Origin: Streptomyces sp. CNH099
GTDB lineage: Bacteria > Actinomycetota > Actinomycetes > Streptomycetales > Streptomycetaceae
Assembly (NCBI GenBank): GCA_000514715.1
Contig: AZWL01000008.1
Location: forward strand, 186,001 to 250,000
Length of the DNA: 64,000 nucleotides
Reading direction: 5' to 3'
Positions 16,320 through 26,201 of this stretch are shown piece after piece; within the stretch, counting starts at the first letter, position 1; every line of letters begins with the position of its first letter. A program made the translations under genes and the position numbers. The notes beneath the pieces are model-generated. The model was not told the DNA's origin. It saw only the letters and a list, made by a program, of their open reading frames with translations, and did not search any database.

Positions 16320-16997
16320 GTGAGCGCCCCCGAGACCCCAGAACCCCCGGAGGACGTCGCCGCCGTCAGCGCCGGAGGCGACGAGCACGTGCCGCCGCAG
16401 ACCACCCGGGTGGTCATCGCCGAGGACGAGGCCCTGATCCGGCTCGATCTGAAGGAGATGCTGGAGGAGGAGGGGTACACCGTCGTCGGGGAGGCGGGGG
16501 ACGGGGAGACCGCGGTGCGGCTGGCGCGGGAGCATCGGCCGGATCTGGTGATCCTGGATGTGAAGATGCCGGTGCTCGACGGCATCTCCGCCGCCGAGCA
16601 GATCGCCGCCGACTCGATCGCGCCGGTGCTGATGCTGACCGCGTTCTCGCAGCGTGAGCTGGTCGAGCGGGCGCGGGACGCCGGGGCCATGGCGTATCTG
16701 GTGAAGCCGTTCAGCAAGGGTGACGTGGTGCCGGCGATCGAGATGGCGGTCTCGCGTTACACGGAGCTGCGGACGCTGGAGAGTGAGGTCGCGGATCTCT
16801 CGCAGCGGCTGGAGACGCGGAAGCTGGTGGATCGGGCGAAGAGCGTTCTGCAGACGGAGTACGGGCTGTCGGAGCCGGCGGCGTTCCGGTGGATTCAGAA
16901 GACGTCGATGGATCGACGGCTGTCGATGCAACAGGTGGCGGAGGCGGTCATCGAGGACGACGCGGAGAAGAAGGCCAAGAAGAAGCAGCAGGGTTAA
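16320..16997 (+). CDS. pdtaR: ANTAR-domain response regulator (PdtaR type)
   Basis: Response regulator of 225 residues that controls gene expression by binding RNA through a C-terminal ANTAR domain instead of DNA. A GTG at 16320 follows an AGGAG site. A disordered N-terminus (1-30) leads to the receiver (about 30-150), with acidic residues ED, phosphoacceptor D80 in VILDVKMPV, and K in YLVKPFSKG. The ANTAR domain (about 160-220) shows KLVDRAKSVLQTEYGLSEPA, AFRWIQKTSMDRRLSMQQVA and a basic tail. From family knowledge this is the PdtaR group (Mycobacterium Rv1626), usually partnered with the PdtaS kinase, which is not in the window. It precedes a bidirectional terminator shared with the liv operon. 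Confidence 0.9.
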   Translation: MSAPETPEPPEDVAAVSAGGDEHVPPQTTRVVIAEDEALIRLDLKEMLEEEGYTVVGEAGDGETAVRLAREHRPDLVILDVKMPVLDGISAAEQIAADSIAPVLMLTAFSQRELVERARDAGAMAYLVKPFSKGDVVPAIEMAVSRYTELRTLESEVADLSQRLETRKLVDRAKSVLQTEYGLSEPAAFRWIQKTSMDRRLSMQQVAEAVIEDDAEKKAKKKQQG

Positions 16998-17030
16998 GCC
17001 TGCCGAGCCCGCACGCTCCCAGGCTCTCCG

Positions 17031-17078
17031 ACGGCAGTCGGCCCGCGCCCCCCTCCCCGGGGCGCGGGCCGCTGCCGT
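17031..17078. terminator. Bidirectional terminator between pdtaR and livF
   Basis: Long hairpin: GGCCCGCGCCCC (17040-17051) pairs perfectly with GGGGCGCGGGCC (17059-17070). An outer stem, ACGGCAG (17031-17037) with CTGCCGT (17072-17078), is separated by a small bulge. It sits between two convergent genes. Confidence 0.85.
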
Positions 17079-17110
17079 CTGTGCGGGCGTGCGTGCCTGC
17101 GGGCGCCCTG

Positions 17111-17823
17111 TCAGTCCTCGCCGAGGTAGGCCTTCCGGACGGATTCGTCGTGGAGGAGTTCTTCCCCGGTGCCGGACAGGACGATCTTGCCGACTTCCAT
17201 CACGTGTCCGTGGTTGGCGATGGAGAGTGCGGCCTGGGCGTTCTGTTCGACGAGGAGGATGGTGGTGCCCTGGGCCTTGAGTTCCCGGATGGTCTCCATG
17301 ATCTTCTGCATCATGATCGGTGAGAGGCCCATGGAGGGTTCGTCGAGCATGAGCAGTTTGGGGCGGGACATGAGTGCTCGGCCCATGGCGAGCATTTGCT
17401 GTTCGCCGCCGGAGAGGGTGCCTGCGGCCTGTTTGCGCCGTTCGCCCAGGATGGGGAACAGGTCGTAGCACATGTTGATGTCCTGCTGGACGCCGTCCGG
17501 GTCCTTTCGGAGGAAGGCGCCGAGTTGGAGGTTCTCCGTGATGGTGAGCCGGGGGAAGAGCCGGCGGCCTTCCGGGGAGTGGGCGAGGCCCATGGCGACG
17601 ACCTTGTGGGCGCCGATGCCGTTGAGCGGGGTGCCGTCGAAGAAGATCTTGCCGCCGGCGGGTTTGAGCAGCCCGGAGAGGGTGCGCAGGGTGGTGGTCT
17701 TGCCGGCGCCGTTGGTGCCGATCAGGGTGACGACTTCGCCCTGCTGGACGGTGAACGAGATGCCTTTGACGGCTTCGATCTTGCCGTAGGCGACTTTGAG
17801 GTCTTCGACCTGGAGTAGCGCGG

Positions 17824-17827
<4 letters not shown>
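17111..17827 (-). CDS. livF: Branched-chain amino acid ABC transporter ATP-binding protein LivF
   Basis: One of two ATPases of a high-affinity uptake system for branched-chain amino acids, on the inner face of the membrane. The 238-residue protein has Walker A GTNGAGKTT (about 37-45), the signature LSGGEQQMLAMGRAL, Walker B LLMLDEPSMGLSP and the H-loop region LLVEQNAQAAL. The LivF-typical motif HSPEGRRLFPRLTITENL is present. Its GTG start (17827) overlaps the livG stop by 4 bp (GTGA), so translation is coupled. It is the last gene of livK-livH-livM-livG-livF and is followed by the shared terminator. Confidence 0.95.
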
Positions 17828-18750
<923 letters not shown>

Positions 18751-18755
18751 CGGTG

Positions 18756-20546
18756 TCACACCCCCACCTTGTCGTTGAGGCCGGTATCTTCCTTGGGCAC
18801 GTCGAGTTGGCCGGTGTCGTGGAATTCGAGTTGCTTGCGGCGATCGGCGATGAGGCCTTCGGGGCGGAAGCGCATGAGCAGGACGAGCGCCAGGCCGAAG
18901 AGGAGCAGTTGGTATTCCTGTACGAACTGCAGTTTGGCGGGGATGAGGTAGAGCAGCGCCGCGCCGATGAGCGGTCCGCTGACGGTGCCCATGCCGCCGA
19001 GGATGACGGCGGCGAGCAGGAAGGCGGAGTTCGGCGGTACGGCTTCGACGAACTGGTACTGCTCGGGGGTGACGGTGTACTGCACGTGTGCCTGCACGGT
19101 GCCGGCGACGCCGGCGAGGGTGGCGCCGAGTGCGAAGGCGAGGAGTTTGAGCCGGAAGGCGTTGATGCCCATGGCGCGGGCGGCGGTCTCGTCCTCGCGG
19201 ATGGCGACCCAGGCGCGGCCGATGCGTGACTGGTCCGCACGCCGGAAGATGGTGACGACGATGATGGTGCACACCAGCATGAGCAGGAAGTAGTTGGAGA
19301 ACCGGCCCAGCTCGAACCCGAGGATGGTGTGTTCTTCGCCGAGGTTGAAGCCGAGGATTTCCACTTCCGGGATGTTGGGGATGCCGTTGGGTCCGTTGGT
19401 GACGTCGGGCCCGGAGGTTCCGTCGAGGTTCTGTACGCCGATGCGGAAGATTTCGCCGAAGCCGAGGGTGACGATGGCGAGGTAGTCGCCGCGGAGCCGG
19501 AGCGTGGGGGCGCCGATGAGTACGCCGAAGATGAGCGAGGCGACGGCGCCGGTGAGCACGGCGGCCCAGAAGGGGAAGGTGACCCCGATGCTGGAGGTGG
19601 GTGCCCCGGAGACGAGTGCGGCGGTGTAGGCGCCGACGCCGAGGAAGGCGACGTATCCGAGGTCGAGGAGGCCCGCGAGGCCGACGACGACGTTGAGGCC
19701 GAGGGCGACGGTGGCGAAGATGAGGATGTTGGTGCCGATGGTGGCGTAGGCGTCGTTGCTCTGGGTGAAGGGGAAGACGAACGCGGCGACGAAGGCCGCG
19801 GTCACGGTGACGTTTCGGTGTTTGGCGGTGAGCTGGCCCAGTTGTCCGGTGAGGCCGGCGCGGCCGAGGGCGGGGAACAGGAAGGCGACGAGCACCATGA
19901 AGCCGACGAAGAGTTCGGGGTAGTCGGTGTCGATGCCGAAGGTGAAGAGGTAGAGGCCGAGGGCGAAGGCGGTGGAGATGATGAGGATCTCCACCCAGCC
20001 GGGGTGGTCCTTGAGCCGTCCGGGGGCGGGTGCCTTCAGCGAGTGGACGAGTTGTTCCCAGGGGTTGGCCGGCGGGTGGTCGGCGTCCTGGGGGACGTCC
20101 GAGGGCAGTCCGAGGGCGCCGACGGCGCAGATCAGCGCCATGGTGACGGCGATGTAGCCGCCGGGGTCGACGTTGATGAGGCCGCCGAGGTTCTTGATGA
20201 TGGCGCCGACGGTGTAGCCGGTGACGCCGAGGGTGCCGAGCGCGAGCAGTCGTACGGCGCTGTTGGGCCCGCCGGGGGTGAGCCAGCGCAGTCCGCGCAG
20301 TCCCTGTCCGGAGAGCAGGAAGGCGAGGGTGAGCAGTGCGCCGGTGAGGGTGAGGAGCTGCAGGCCGCCGGGGTATCCGTAGACGGTGAGGTTGCCCGGG
20401 AACTCCTTCGTGTAGGTCCACGAGAGGAAGGTGGACAGGAGGGTGCCCGCGGCGCCGCCGAAGGCGAGCAGCCGGGCGATGCCGGGAGGCAGGGGCAGGG
20501 TGCCGCCGGTGGGGGCGGGCGCGGTGGTCTTCGTGGTGGTGGTCAT
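18756..20546 (-). CDS. livM: Branched-chain amino acid ABC transporter permease LivM
   Basis: Membrane permease of the Liv system. The ATG at 20546 gives 596 residues. A GTG at 20555 overlaps the livH stop (GTGA) and would add three residues. The long form is typical of streptomycetes. The first about 230 residues hold four or five extra membrane segments (AFGGAAGTLLSTFLSW, GLQLLTLTGALLTLAFLLSG and others). The canonical LivM core follows, with the GLAGLLDLGYVAFLGVGAY motif (about 360-380), the TLRLRGDYLAIVTLGFGEI loop that contacts the ATPases, and GIGRAWVAIREDETAARAMG-type sequence. It ends in a short hydrophilic tail. It lies between livH and livG. Confidence 0.94.
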   Translation of the reverse strand: MTTTTKTTAPAPTGGTLPLPPGIARLLAFGGAAGTLLSTFLSWTYTKEFPGNLTVYGYPGGLQLLTLTGALLTLAFLLSGQGLRGLRWLTPGGPNSAVRLLALGTLGVTGYTVGAIIKNLGGLINVDPGGYIAVTMALICAVGALGLPSDVPQDADHPPANPWEQLVHSLKAPAPGRLKDHPGWVEILIISTAFALGLYLFTFGIDTDYPELFVGFMVLVAFLFPALGRAGLTGQLGQLTAKHRNVTVTAAFVAAFVFPFTQSNDAYATIGTNILIFATVALGLNVVVGLAGLLDLGYVAFLGVGAYTAALVSGAPTSSIGVTFPFWAAVLTGAVASLIFGVLIGAPTLRLRGDYLAIVTLGFGEIFRIGVQNLDGTSGPDVTNGPNGIPNIPEVEILGFNLGEEHTILGFELGRFSNYFLLMLVCTIIVVTIFRRADQSRIGRAWVAIREDETAARAMGINAFRLKLLAFALGATLAGVAGTVQAHVQYTVTPEQYQFVEAVPPNSAFLLAAVILGGMGTVSGPLIGAALLYLIPAKLQFVQEYQLLLFGLALVLLMRFRPEGLIADRRKQLEFHDTGQLDVPKEDTGLNDKVGV

Positions 20547-20551
20547 GGTTC

Positions 20552-21481
20552 TCACGCCCTGTCCGATACTCGTTCGCCCAGGAGACCCTGAGGTCGCAAG
20601 AGCAGGACGAGGATCAGCAGCACGAAGGCCCACACGTCCTTCCACGAGCCGCCGCCGAACTGCTCCATGCCCGGGATGTTCCCGACGTACGCGGTGGCCA
20701 TGGCTTCGGCGACGCCGAGGACGATGCCGCCGATCATGGCCCCGTAGATGTTGCCGATGCCGCCGAGTACGGCGGCGGTGAACGCCTTGAGGCCGGCGAT
20801 GAACCCCATGCGGAAGTCGACGTTGCCGTACCGCAGTCCGTGGGCGATGGCCGCGATGGCGGCGAAGGCGCCGCCGATGGCGAAGGCCATGACGATGATG
20901 CGGTCGGTGTTGATGCCCATGAGCTTGGCCGTGTCGGGGTCCTGCGAGGTGGCCTGCATGGCGCGGCCGGAGCGGGTCTTGGAGACGAAGAAGCCGAGGG
21001 CGATCATGCAGACGGGGGCCGCGATGAGGAGGTAGAGGTCGCCGCGCTGGATGGAGACGCTGCCCAGCTCGATCCGGGAGCCGGTGAACTCGGGGAAGGG
21101 ACGCGCCTTGGTGGCGTCGGGGTACCAGGCCCAGATGGCCTGCTGCAGGGCGATGGACAGGCCGATGGCGGTGATCAGGGGGGCGAGGCGGGGCGCGCCG
21201 CGCAGGGGACGGTAGGCGAAGCGCTCGGCGCCGACGGCTACGAGGACGGAGCAGGCGACGGCCATGAGGATCATCAGCGGCAGGGCGACGGCGAGGTTGG
21301 TGCCGTCGGGCATCCACAGCCACATCGTCAGGGCGCCGAAGCCGCCGATCATGAATATCTCGCCGTGGGCGAAGTTGAGAAGCTGGACTATGCCGTACAC
21401 CATCGTGTAGCCGATGGCGATGAGCCCGTACAAGGCGCCGAGTAGCAGGCCGTTGGCAAGTTGCTGCGGCAGATCGTTCAC
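20552..21481 (-). CDS. livH: Branched-chain amino acid ABC transporter permease LivH
   Basis: The other membrane permease of the Liv system, 309 residues, normal length. The GTG start at 21481 has GGAGG about 8 bases upstream. The N-terminus shows the family motif NGLLLGALYGLIAIGYTMVYG followed by LLNFAHGEIFMIG; further on, RMGFIAGLKAFTAAVLGGIGNIYGAMIGG marks the coupling-loop region. Eight or so hydrophobic segments span the protein. It is separated from livK by 110 bp holding a perfect GC hairpin, which suggests partial termination after livK so that more binding protein than permease is made. The downstream livM start is coupled. Confidence 0.95.
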   Translation of the reverse strand: MNDLPQQLANGLLLGALYGLIAIGYTMVYGIVQLLNFAHGEIFMIGGFGALTMWLWMPDGTNLAVALPLMILMAVACSVLVAVGAERFAYRPLRGAPRLAPLITAIGLSIALQQAIWAWYPDATKARPFPEFTGSRIELGSVSIQRGDLYLLIAAPVCMIALGFFVSKTRSGRAMQATSQDPDTAKLMGINTDRIIVMAFAIGGAFAAIAAIAHGLRYGNVDFRMGFIAGLKAFTAAVLGGIGNIYGAMIGGIVLGVAEAMATAYVGNIPGMEQFGGGSWKDVWAFVLLILVLLLRPQGLLGERVSDRA

Positions 21482-21514
21482 CGCGGGGCCTCCGAGTGGG
21501 TGTCAGATATGGCC

Positions 21515-21545
21515 GCGCGGGGGGCGCTGTGTGCGCCCCCCGCGC
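21515..21545 (-). terminator. Intercistronic hairpin between livK and livH
   Basis: Perfect 13-bp stem: GCGCGGGGGGCGC (21515-21527) pairs with GCGCCCCCCGCGC (21533-21545) around a TGTGT loop. It lies 46 bases past the livK stop within the operon. It probably acts as a partial terminator or an mRNA-stabilising structure. Confidence 0.7.
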
Positions 21546-21591
21546 CGCTTGCGGTCTGTGTGTGATCAGTGGGCGGTGGTGGTCGCCCTGG

Positions 21592-22833
21592 TCAGCCTTC
21601 GAACTCGCCGCTGGTCAGCGGAACGTGCTTGCCGTCCTGGACCTGGTACAGCGACAGCTGCTTGTTGGTGGTGTCGCCGTACTCGTCGAAGGCGACGCTG
21701 CCGGTCACGCCCTCGAAGGAGACGCCCTGCATGGCCTCGGTGATGGCCAGGCGGGCTTCGTCGGTGTCGCCGGGCAGTTCGCCGTCGTTCTCCTCGACGA
21801 CGGCCTTGACGGCCTGGATGATCGCCCAGGTGGAGTCGTAGGAGTAGCCGCCGTAGGCCTCGTAGGCGTCCTTGTAGCCGGCCGCCTCGTAGTTCTTGAT
21901 GAACTGCTTGGCGGTGTCGAGCTGCTCAAGGGGGGCGCCCACGGCGCTGGCGATGTCGCCTTCGGCGTTCTTCTTGGCCAGCGAGATGTACTCACCGCTG
22001 AACAGCGCGTCGCCGCCGACGGTGGGGATCTTCGCGCCGGTCTCCTTGACCTGGGCGGCCAGCGGGGCGCCGGCGGGGTACTCGCCGCCGTAGTAGACGA
22101 AGTCGGCGCCGGAGTTCTTCACCTTGGTGGCGACGGCGGAGAAGTCCTTGTCGTCGGGGTTGACGTGGTCGGTGCCGACGACCTTGCCGCCGAGGTTCTT
22201 GAACTCCTTGGCGAAGGTGCCGGCGAGGCCGGCGCCGTAGGTCTTCTTGTCGTCGATGACGAAGACCTTCGTGAGCTTCTCTTCGTTGTAGAGGTACTGC
22301 GCGGCGAACGGGCCCTGGATCGCGTCCGTGGTGGAGGTGCGGAAGTAGGTGTCGAAGGGCCGGTCCTTGTCGCCGGACTGCCAGTTCTCGCCCTGGGTCA
22401 GGGCGGGGTTGGTGTTGGCGGGCGAGACCTGGACGAGGTCGGCGTCGGCGAAGACCTTCTGCATGGACTGGCCGACGTCGGAGTTGAGGGGGCCGACGAC
22501 GCCCATGACGTCTTCGTTGCCGACGAGCTTGGTGGCGTTCTGCTGGCCCTGCTGGGCCTGCGCGACGTCGTCGAGGGCTTCGAGTTCGAACGTGACGCCC
22601 TCGACCTCCTCGTTCTCGTTGGCCGTCTTGACGGCGAGCTCGGCGGAGTTCTCGATGCCGATGCCGAGGGCCGAGAGGTCGCCGGTCAGCGGGGCGTCGA
22701 GGCCGATGACGACGGTCGTTCCGCCGCCACCGCCCCCGTCTTCGCCGTCGTCGTCGCGGGAGCCGCAAGCGGACAGCGTGAGAGCCCCTGCGGTGACCGC
22801 AGTGGTGAGTATGAGCAAGGAACGGTGACGCAC
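21592..22833 (-). CDS. livK: Branched-chain amino acid ABC transporter substrate-binding lipoprotein
   Basis: Extracytoplasmic binding lipoprotein that delivers branched-chain amino acids to LivHM. It has 413 residues from a GTG at 22833 with AAAGGA upstream. The signal peptide ends in the lipobox LSAC with the lipidated cysteine at 23, followed by a D/G-rich tether. The mature part is a type 1 periplasmic binding fold: VVIGLDAPLTGDLSALGIGI, VMGVVGPLNSDVGQ, VSPANTNPALT, FVIDDKKTYGAGLAGTF and DFVYYGGEYPAGAPL. It is the first gene of the liv operon. The 255 bp upstream holds an AT-richer island (about 22976-23004) likely to contain the promoter, but no consensus could be fixed. Confidence 0.94.
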   Translation of the reverse strand: MRHRSLLILTTAVTAGALTLSACGSRDDDGEDGGGGGGTTVVIGLDAPLTGDLSALGIGIENSAELAVKTANENEEVEGVTFELEALDDVAQAQQGQQNATKLVGNEDVMGVVGPLNSDVGQSMQKVFADADLVQVSPANTNPALTQGENWQSGDKDRPFDTYFRTSTTDAIQGPFAAQYLYNEEKLTKVFVIDDKKTYGAGLAGTFAKEFKNLGGKVVGTDHVNPDDKDFSAVATKVKNSGADFVYYGGEYPAGAPLAAQVKETGAKIPTVGGDALFSGEYISLAKKNAEGDIASAVGAPLEQLDTAKQFIKNYEAAGYKDAYEAYGGYSYDSTWAIIQAVKAVVEENDGELPGDTDEARLAITEAMQGVSFEGVTGSVAFDEYGDTTNKQLSLYQVQDGKHVPLTSGEFEG

Positions 22834-23088
22834 GATCAGTCCTTTCCCCTGGCGCGGCCTCGACTGCGCAGAGTGGGCCGGTGCACGCGGCAGGCGTCGG
22901 ATGGTGACCTGCTGCGCGGTGACTGGGCGTGACTCTAAGCCGCCCCGGGGCGGGGGGGCAGAGGTGCAGGCAATGCTGTGACTCTCTTGTTATGACCCTT
23001 ACAGTCGCGGGCCGCCGCGGCGGGGGTGGTCTGTGCCGGATCGGCCGAGTCCGGACGCCCGAACGGGCGTGAAGCTGCTGCTGGTGTC

Positions 23089-23712
23089 CTATGCGCCGGG
23101 AGCGGCTTCGGCGGCGGGTTCGCATATCGTACGCAGCGCCCGGGACAGTTCTGCGGCGTAGGTGCCGCCGGGGATGGAGCTGTAGTCCTGTATTGCGCGC
23201 GTGTTACGCAGCGTTACGTGCAGGGAGGGCAGGCCGGCGTTGAGGGGGAGGCCGGTGCAGCGGACGACCTTGAACCTGACGGTGACGCGGGTGGGTTGGT
23301 CCGCGGGGAGCCGCAGGGGCAGCGCGGGGTGGACGGACAGTTTCAGGCCGCTGTAGCCCTGGGTGACGCCCTCCAGTGAGGCGCCGGTCTTCGAGGTGGC
23401 GGTGAGCCGGGCATCGAACCCGCTATCGCCCGCTTCGGGAGGGTCTATCCCGAGAAAGGAGAATTCGGTCGAGTGGATCGGATACGGCACGGCCGCGGGC
23501 GGCGCCGGCCCCGGCCGTGTGGCCAGGGCGTATGCGCCCAGGACGGCCAGCGCGGCGAGGCCCGCGCCGGCGGCGGCGAGCCGCCGGTGCCGGGCGGGCA
23601 GCGCGGTCCAGCGCTCGCGGAGGCGCGGCCCGGCGGAGCCGCCGCCGAGGATCTCCGCGGGCGGCCCGGCGTCCCGTTCGGGGCCGGGCTCCGGCCGGGT
23701 GGGCGCGCTCAT
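23089..23712 (-). CDS. Single-pass membrane protein of unknown function
   Basis: I do not recognise this family. The 207-residue protein has a proline- and glycine-rich cytoplasmic N-terminus (1-45), one membrane segment at about 45-66 (RLAAAGAGLAALAVLGAYAL), and an extracytoplasmic domain with alternating hydrophobic residues suggestive of a beta-sandwich (VRFKVVRCTGLPLNAGLPSL). Two cysteines, in VRCTG and TICEP, could form a disulfide. A TACCCT hexamer (complement of 23720-23725) stands 7 bases before the ATG, suggesting leaderless transcription. It lies upstream of livK in the same orientation, with 255 bp between, and may be part of the conserved liv neighbourhood. Confidence 0.65.
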   Translation of the reverse strand: MSAPTRPEPGPERDAGPPAEILGGGSAGPRLRERWTALPARHRRLAAAGAGLAALAVLGAYALATRPGPAPPAAVPYPIHSTEFSFLGIDPPEAGDSGFDARLTATSKTGASLEGVTQGYSGLKLSVHPALPLRLPADQPTRVTVRFKVVRCTGLPLNAGLPSLHVTLRNTRAIQDYSSIPGGTYAAELSRALRTICEPAAEAAPGA

Positions 23713-23865
23713 GGCGCACAGGGTAAGCGCGTGGGGCCGCGCTGAGCAGGGGGCGGGGCGGGGCTTGGCCCGACTACCGAACGTACGCGGCGGCGGCGCG
23801 CCCGCGGGCTGTGCGCCCGCCGGCCCGCCGCCGTCGGCGGTGCGCCCGGGTGCCGGCCGGGCCGG

Positions 23866-23894
23866 CCGGCGGGACGTCGTCAGCGTCCCGCCGG
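23866..23894 (-). terminator. Terminator of the sulfation operon
   Basis: Perfect 10-bp stem, CCGGCGGGAC (23866-23875) with GTCCCGCCGG (23885-23894), 9-base loop. It begins 24 bases past the cysN stop and marks the end of the sulfotransferase-to-cysN operon. Confidence 0.75.
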
Positions 23895-23917
23895 GCGGAC
23901 GGCCGGGCGGGGTGCGG

Positions 23918-25273
23918 TCAGAAGTCCCACTCGGCGTCGTCGAGTTCGGCCCGTTTGGCGCGGTCGGCGCCGGCGAACGCGGCGCCTGCCATGCCGGCGG
24001 CCAGGGTGGAGCCGTCGGCGGGGTCGATCAGCAGGAAGGAGCCGGTGCGCCGGCAGTCGCCGTAGGCGTCCATGGGCAGCGGCTCGGAGGTGCGGAGCAC
24101 GACCCGGCCGATGTCGTTGGCCGCCAGCGACCCGGGGGCGGGGTGGTGGGAGAGGTCGTCGAGGGTGAGCCGGTCGGGGATGTCCTTGACGATCGCCTTG
24201 ACGGTGCGGGTGGTGTGCTTGAGCAGCACCCGGGCGCCGGGGGTGAGCGCGGTGTCGTGCAGGTGGCAGACGGTGGCCTGGATGTCCTGCGTGGCGGGCG
24301 GCGCCTGCTCGGTGGGGGCGATCATGTCGCCGCGGGAGATGTCGATGTCGTCGGCGAGCCGGATGGTGACCGACTGCGGCGCCCAGGCGGCGTCGACGCT
24401 CTCGCCGAGCACGTCGATGGCGGCGATGGTGGAGGTGTGCCCGGAGGGCAGCACGGTGACGGGCTGGCCGACGTGGAAGATGCCGGAGGCGATCTTCCCG
24501 GCGTAGCCGCGGTAGTCGCGGTACTCCGGGGTCTGGGGGCGGATCACGTACTGCACGGGGAAGCGGGTCACGCGGCCGCGCGGGTCGTGGTCGATCTGCA
24601 CGGTCTCCAGGTGCTCCAGCACCGTGGGGCCGGCGTACCAGTCCATGGTGGCCGAGGGGGTGACCACGTTGTCGCCCTCCAGCGCCGAGATGGGGATGGT
24701 GGTGACGGCGGGCACGCCGAGGGCCTTGGCGTACTTGGTGAACTCGGCGGCGATCGTCGCGAAGACGTCCTCGGCGTAGCCGACGAGGTCCATCTTGTTG
24801 ACGGCCAGGACGACGTGCGGCACGCGCAGCAGCGCGGCGACCGCGGCGTGCCGGCGGGTCTGCTCGACGACGCCGTGCCGGGCGTCGACGAGGATCACCG
24901 CCAGCTCCGCGGTGGAGGCGCCGGTGACCATGTTGCGGGTGTACTGCACGTGGCCCGGGGTGTCGGCGAGGATGAAGCGGCGGCGGGGGGTGGCGAAGTA
25001 GCGGTAGGCCACGTCGATGGTGATGCCCTGCTCGCGCTCGGCGCGCAGCCCGTCGGTCAGCAGCGCCAGGTCGGGGGCCTCCTGCCCGCGGCTGGCGGAG
25101 GCGCGCTCCACGGCCTCCAGCTGGTCGGCGAGGACCGACTTGGAGTCGTGCAGCAGCCGGCCGACGAGGGTCGACTTGCCGTCGTCGACGCTGCCGGCGG
25201 TGGCGAAGCGCAGCAGGGAGACCTCGGTGAGCGCGGCCGGCTCCGTGGCGGTGGCGGGTGGGTTCACAGTCAT
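23918..25273 (-). CDS. cysN: Sulfate adenylyltransferase subunit 1 (GTPase)
   Basis: GTPase subunit of ATP sulfurylase. GTP hydrolysis drives formation of adenosine 5'-phosphosulfate from ATP and sulfate by CysD. The ATG at 25273 lies one base after the cysD stop and gives 451 residues. G1 is GSVDDGKST, G3 is DTPGH, and G4 is NKMD (with LVGYAEDVF following), as in EF-Tu-like GTPases. Beta-barrel domains II and III follow with FPVQYVIRPQ and GRVVLRTSEPL. There is no fused APS kinase; cysC is separate. It is the last gene of an operon with a sulfotransferase, and no cysH (PAPS reductase) is present, which points to sulfation and not to cysteine synthesis. Confidence 0.95.
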   Translation of the reverse strand: MTVNPPATATEPAALTEVSLLRFATAGSVDDGKSTLVGRLLHDSKSVLADQLEAVERASASRGQEAPDLALLTDGLRAEREQGITIDVAYRYFATPRRRFILADTPGHVQYTRNMVTGASTAELAVILVDARHGVVEQTRRHAAVAALLRVPHVVLAVNKMDLVGYAEDVFATIAAEFTKYAKALGVPAVTTIPISALEGDNVVTPSATMDWYAGPTVLEHLETVQIDHDPRGRVTRFPVQYVIRPQTPEYRDYRGYAGKIASGIFHVGQPVTVLPSGHTSTIAAIDVLGESVDAAWAPQSVTIRLADDIDISRGDMIAPTEQAPPATQDIQATVCHLHDTALTPGARVLLKHTTRTVKAIVKDIPDRLTLDDLSHHPAPGSLAANDIGRVVLRTSEPLPMDAYGDCRRTGSFLLIDPADGSTLAAGMAGAAFAGADRAKRAELDDAEWDF

Positions 25274-25274
25274 G

Positions 25275-26201
25275 TCAGAAGTAGCCTTCACGCTTGCGGT
25301 CTTCCATGGCGGCCTCGGACAGCTTGTCGTCGGCCCGGGTGGCGCCGCGCTCGGTGAGGCGGGTGGCGGCGATCTCGGCGATGACCTTCTCGATGGTGTC
25401 GGCGTCGGAGTCGACGGCGCCGGTGCAGGACATGTCGCCGACGGTGCGGTAGCGCACGGTGCGGGTCTCGACGCGTTCGCCGTCCTTGGCGCCGCCCCAG
25501 TCGCCGGGGGCGAGCCACATGCCGTTGCGGAGGAAGACCTCGCGGCGGTGCGCATAGTAGATGTCGGGGAGCACGATCTTCTCGCGGGCGATGTACTGCC
25601 AGACGTCCAGCTCGGTGAAGTTGGACAGCGGGAAGACGCGGACGTGCTCGCCGACGGCGTGCTTGCCGTTGTAGAGCTGCCACAGCTCGGGCCGCTGCCG
25701 GCGCGGGTCCCAGCCGCCGAACTCGTCGCGCAGCGAGAAGATGCGCTCCTTGGCGCGGGCCTTCTCCTCGTCGCGGCGGCCGCCGCCGAAGACGGCGTCG
25801 TAGCGGCCTTCTTCGATGGCCCGCAGCAGGGGTACGGTCTGCAGCGGGTTGCGGGTGCCGTCGGCGCGTTCCTTCAGCTCGCCGCGGTCGATGAAGTCCT
25901 GGACGGACGCGACGTGCAGCCGCAGGTTGTGCTGGGCGGCGACGCGGTCGCGGTACCGGAGCACCTCGGGGAAGTTGTGCCCCGTGTCGACGTGCAGCAG
26001 CGTGAACGGCGGCGGGGCCGGCGCGAAGGCCTTCAGCGCCAGATGGAGCATCACGATGGAGTCCTTGCCGCCGGAGAAGAGAATCACCGGACGCTCGAAC
26101 TCCCCCGCCACCTCGCGGAAGATGTGCACCGCCTCCGACTCCAGCACGTCCAGGTGCGGCAGCTGGAAGTCCGGGGCGGCGGCCTGCTCGAACTGGCTCA
26201 T
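25275..26201 (-). CDS. cysD: Sulfate adenylyltransferase subunit 2
   Basis: Catalytic subunit of ATP sulfurylase, forming APS from ATP and sulfate together with CysN. The 308-residue protein belongs to the PP-loop superfamily; the pyrophosphate-binding motif SGGKDS occurs in VILFSGGKDSIVMLHLA (about 38-54). Later conserved blocks are LLHVDTGHNFPEVLRYRD, GGGRRDEEKARAKERIFSLRD and LSNFTELDVWQYI. The C-terminus MEDRKREGYF is typical of the family. Its ATG overlaps the cysC stop by 4 bp (ATGA), and cysN follows after a single base. Confidence 0.96.
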   Translation of the reverse strand: MSQFEQAAAPDFQLPHLDVLESEAVHIFREVAGEFERPVILFSGGKDSIVMLHLALKAFAPAPPPFTLLHVDTGHNFPEVLRYRDRVAAQHNLRLHVASVQDFIDRGELKERADGTRNPLQTVPLLRAIEEGRYDAVFGGGRRDEEKARAKERIFSLRDEFGGWDPRRQRPELWQLYNGKHAVGEHVRVFPLSNFTELDVWQYIAREKIVLPDIYYAHRREVFLRNGMWLAPGDWGGAKDGERVETRTVRYRTVGDMSCTGAVDSDADTIEKVIAEIAATRLTERGATRADDKLSEAAMEDRKREGYF

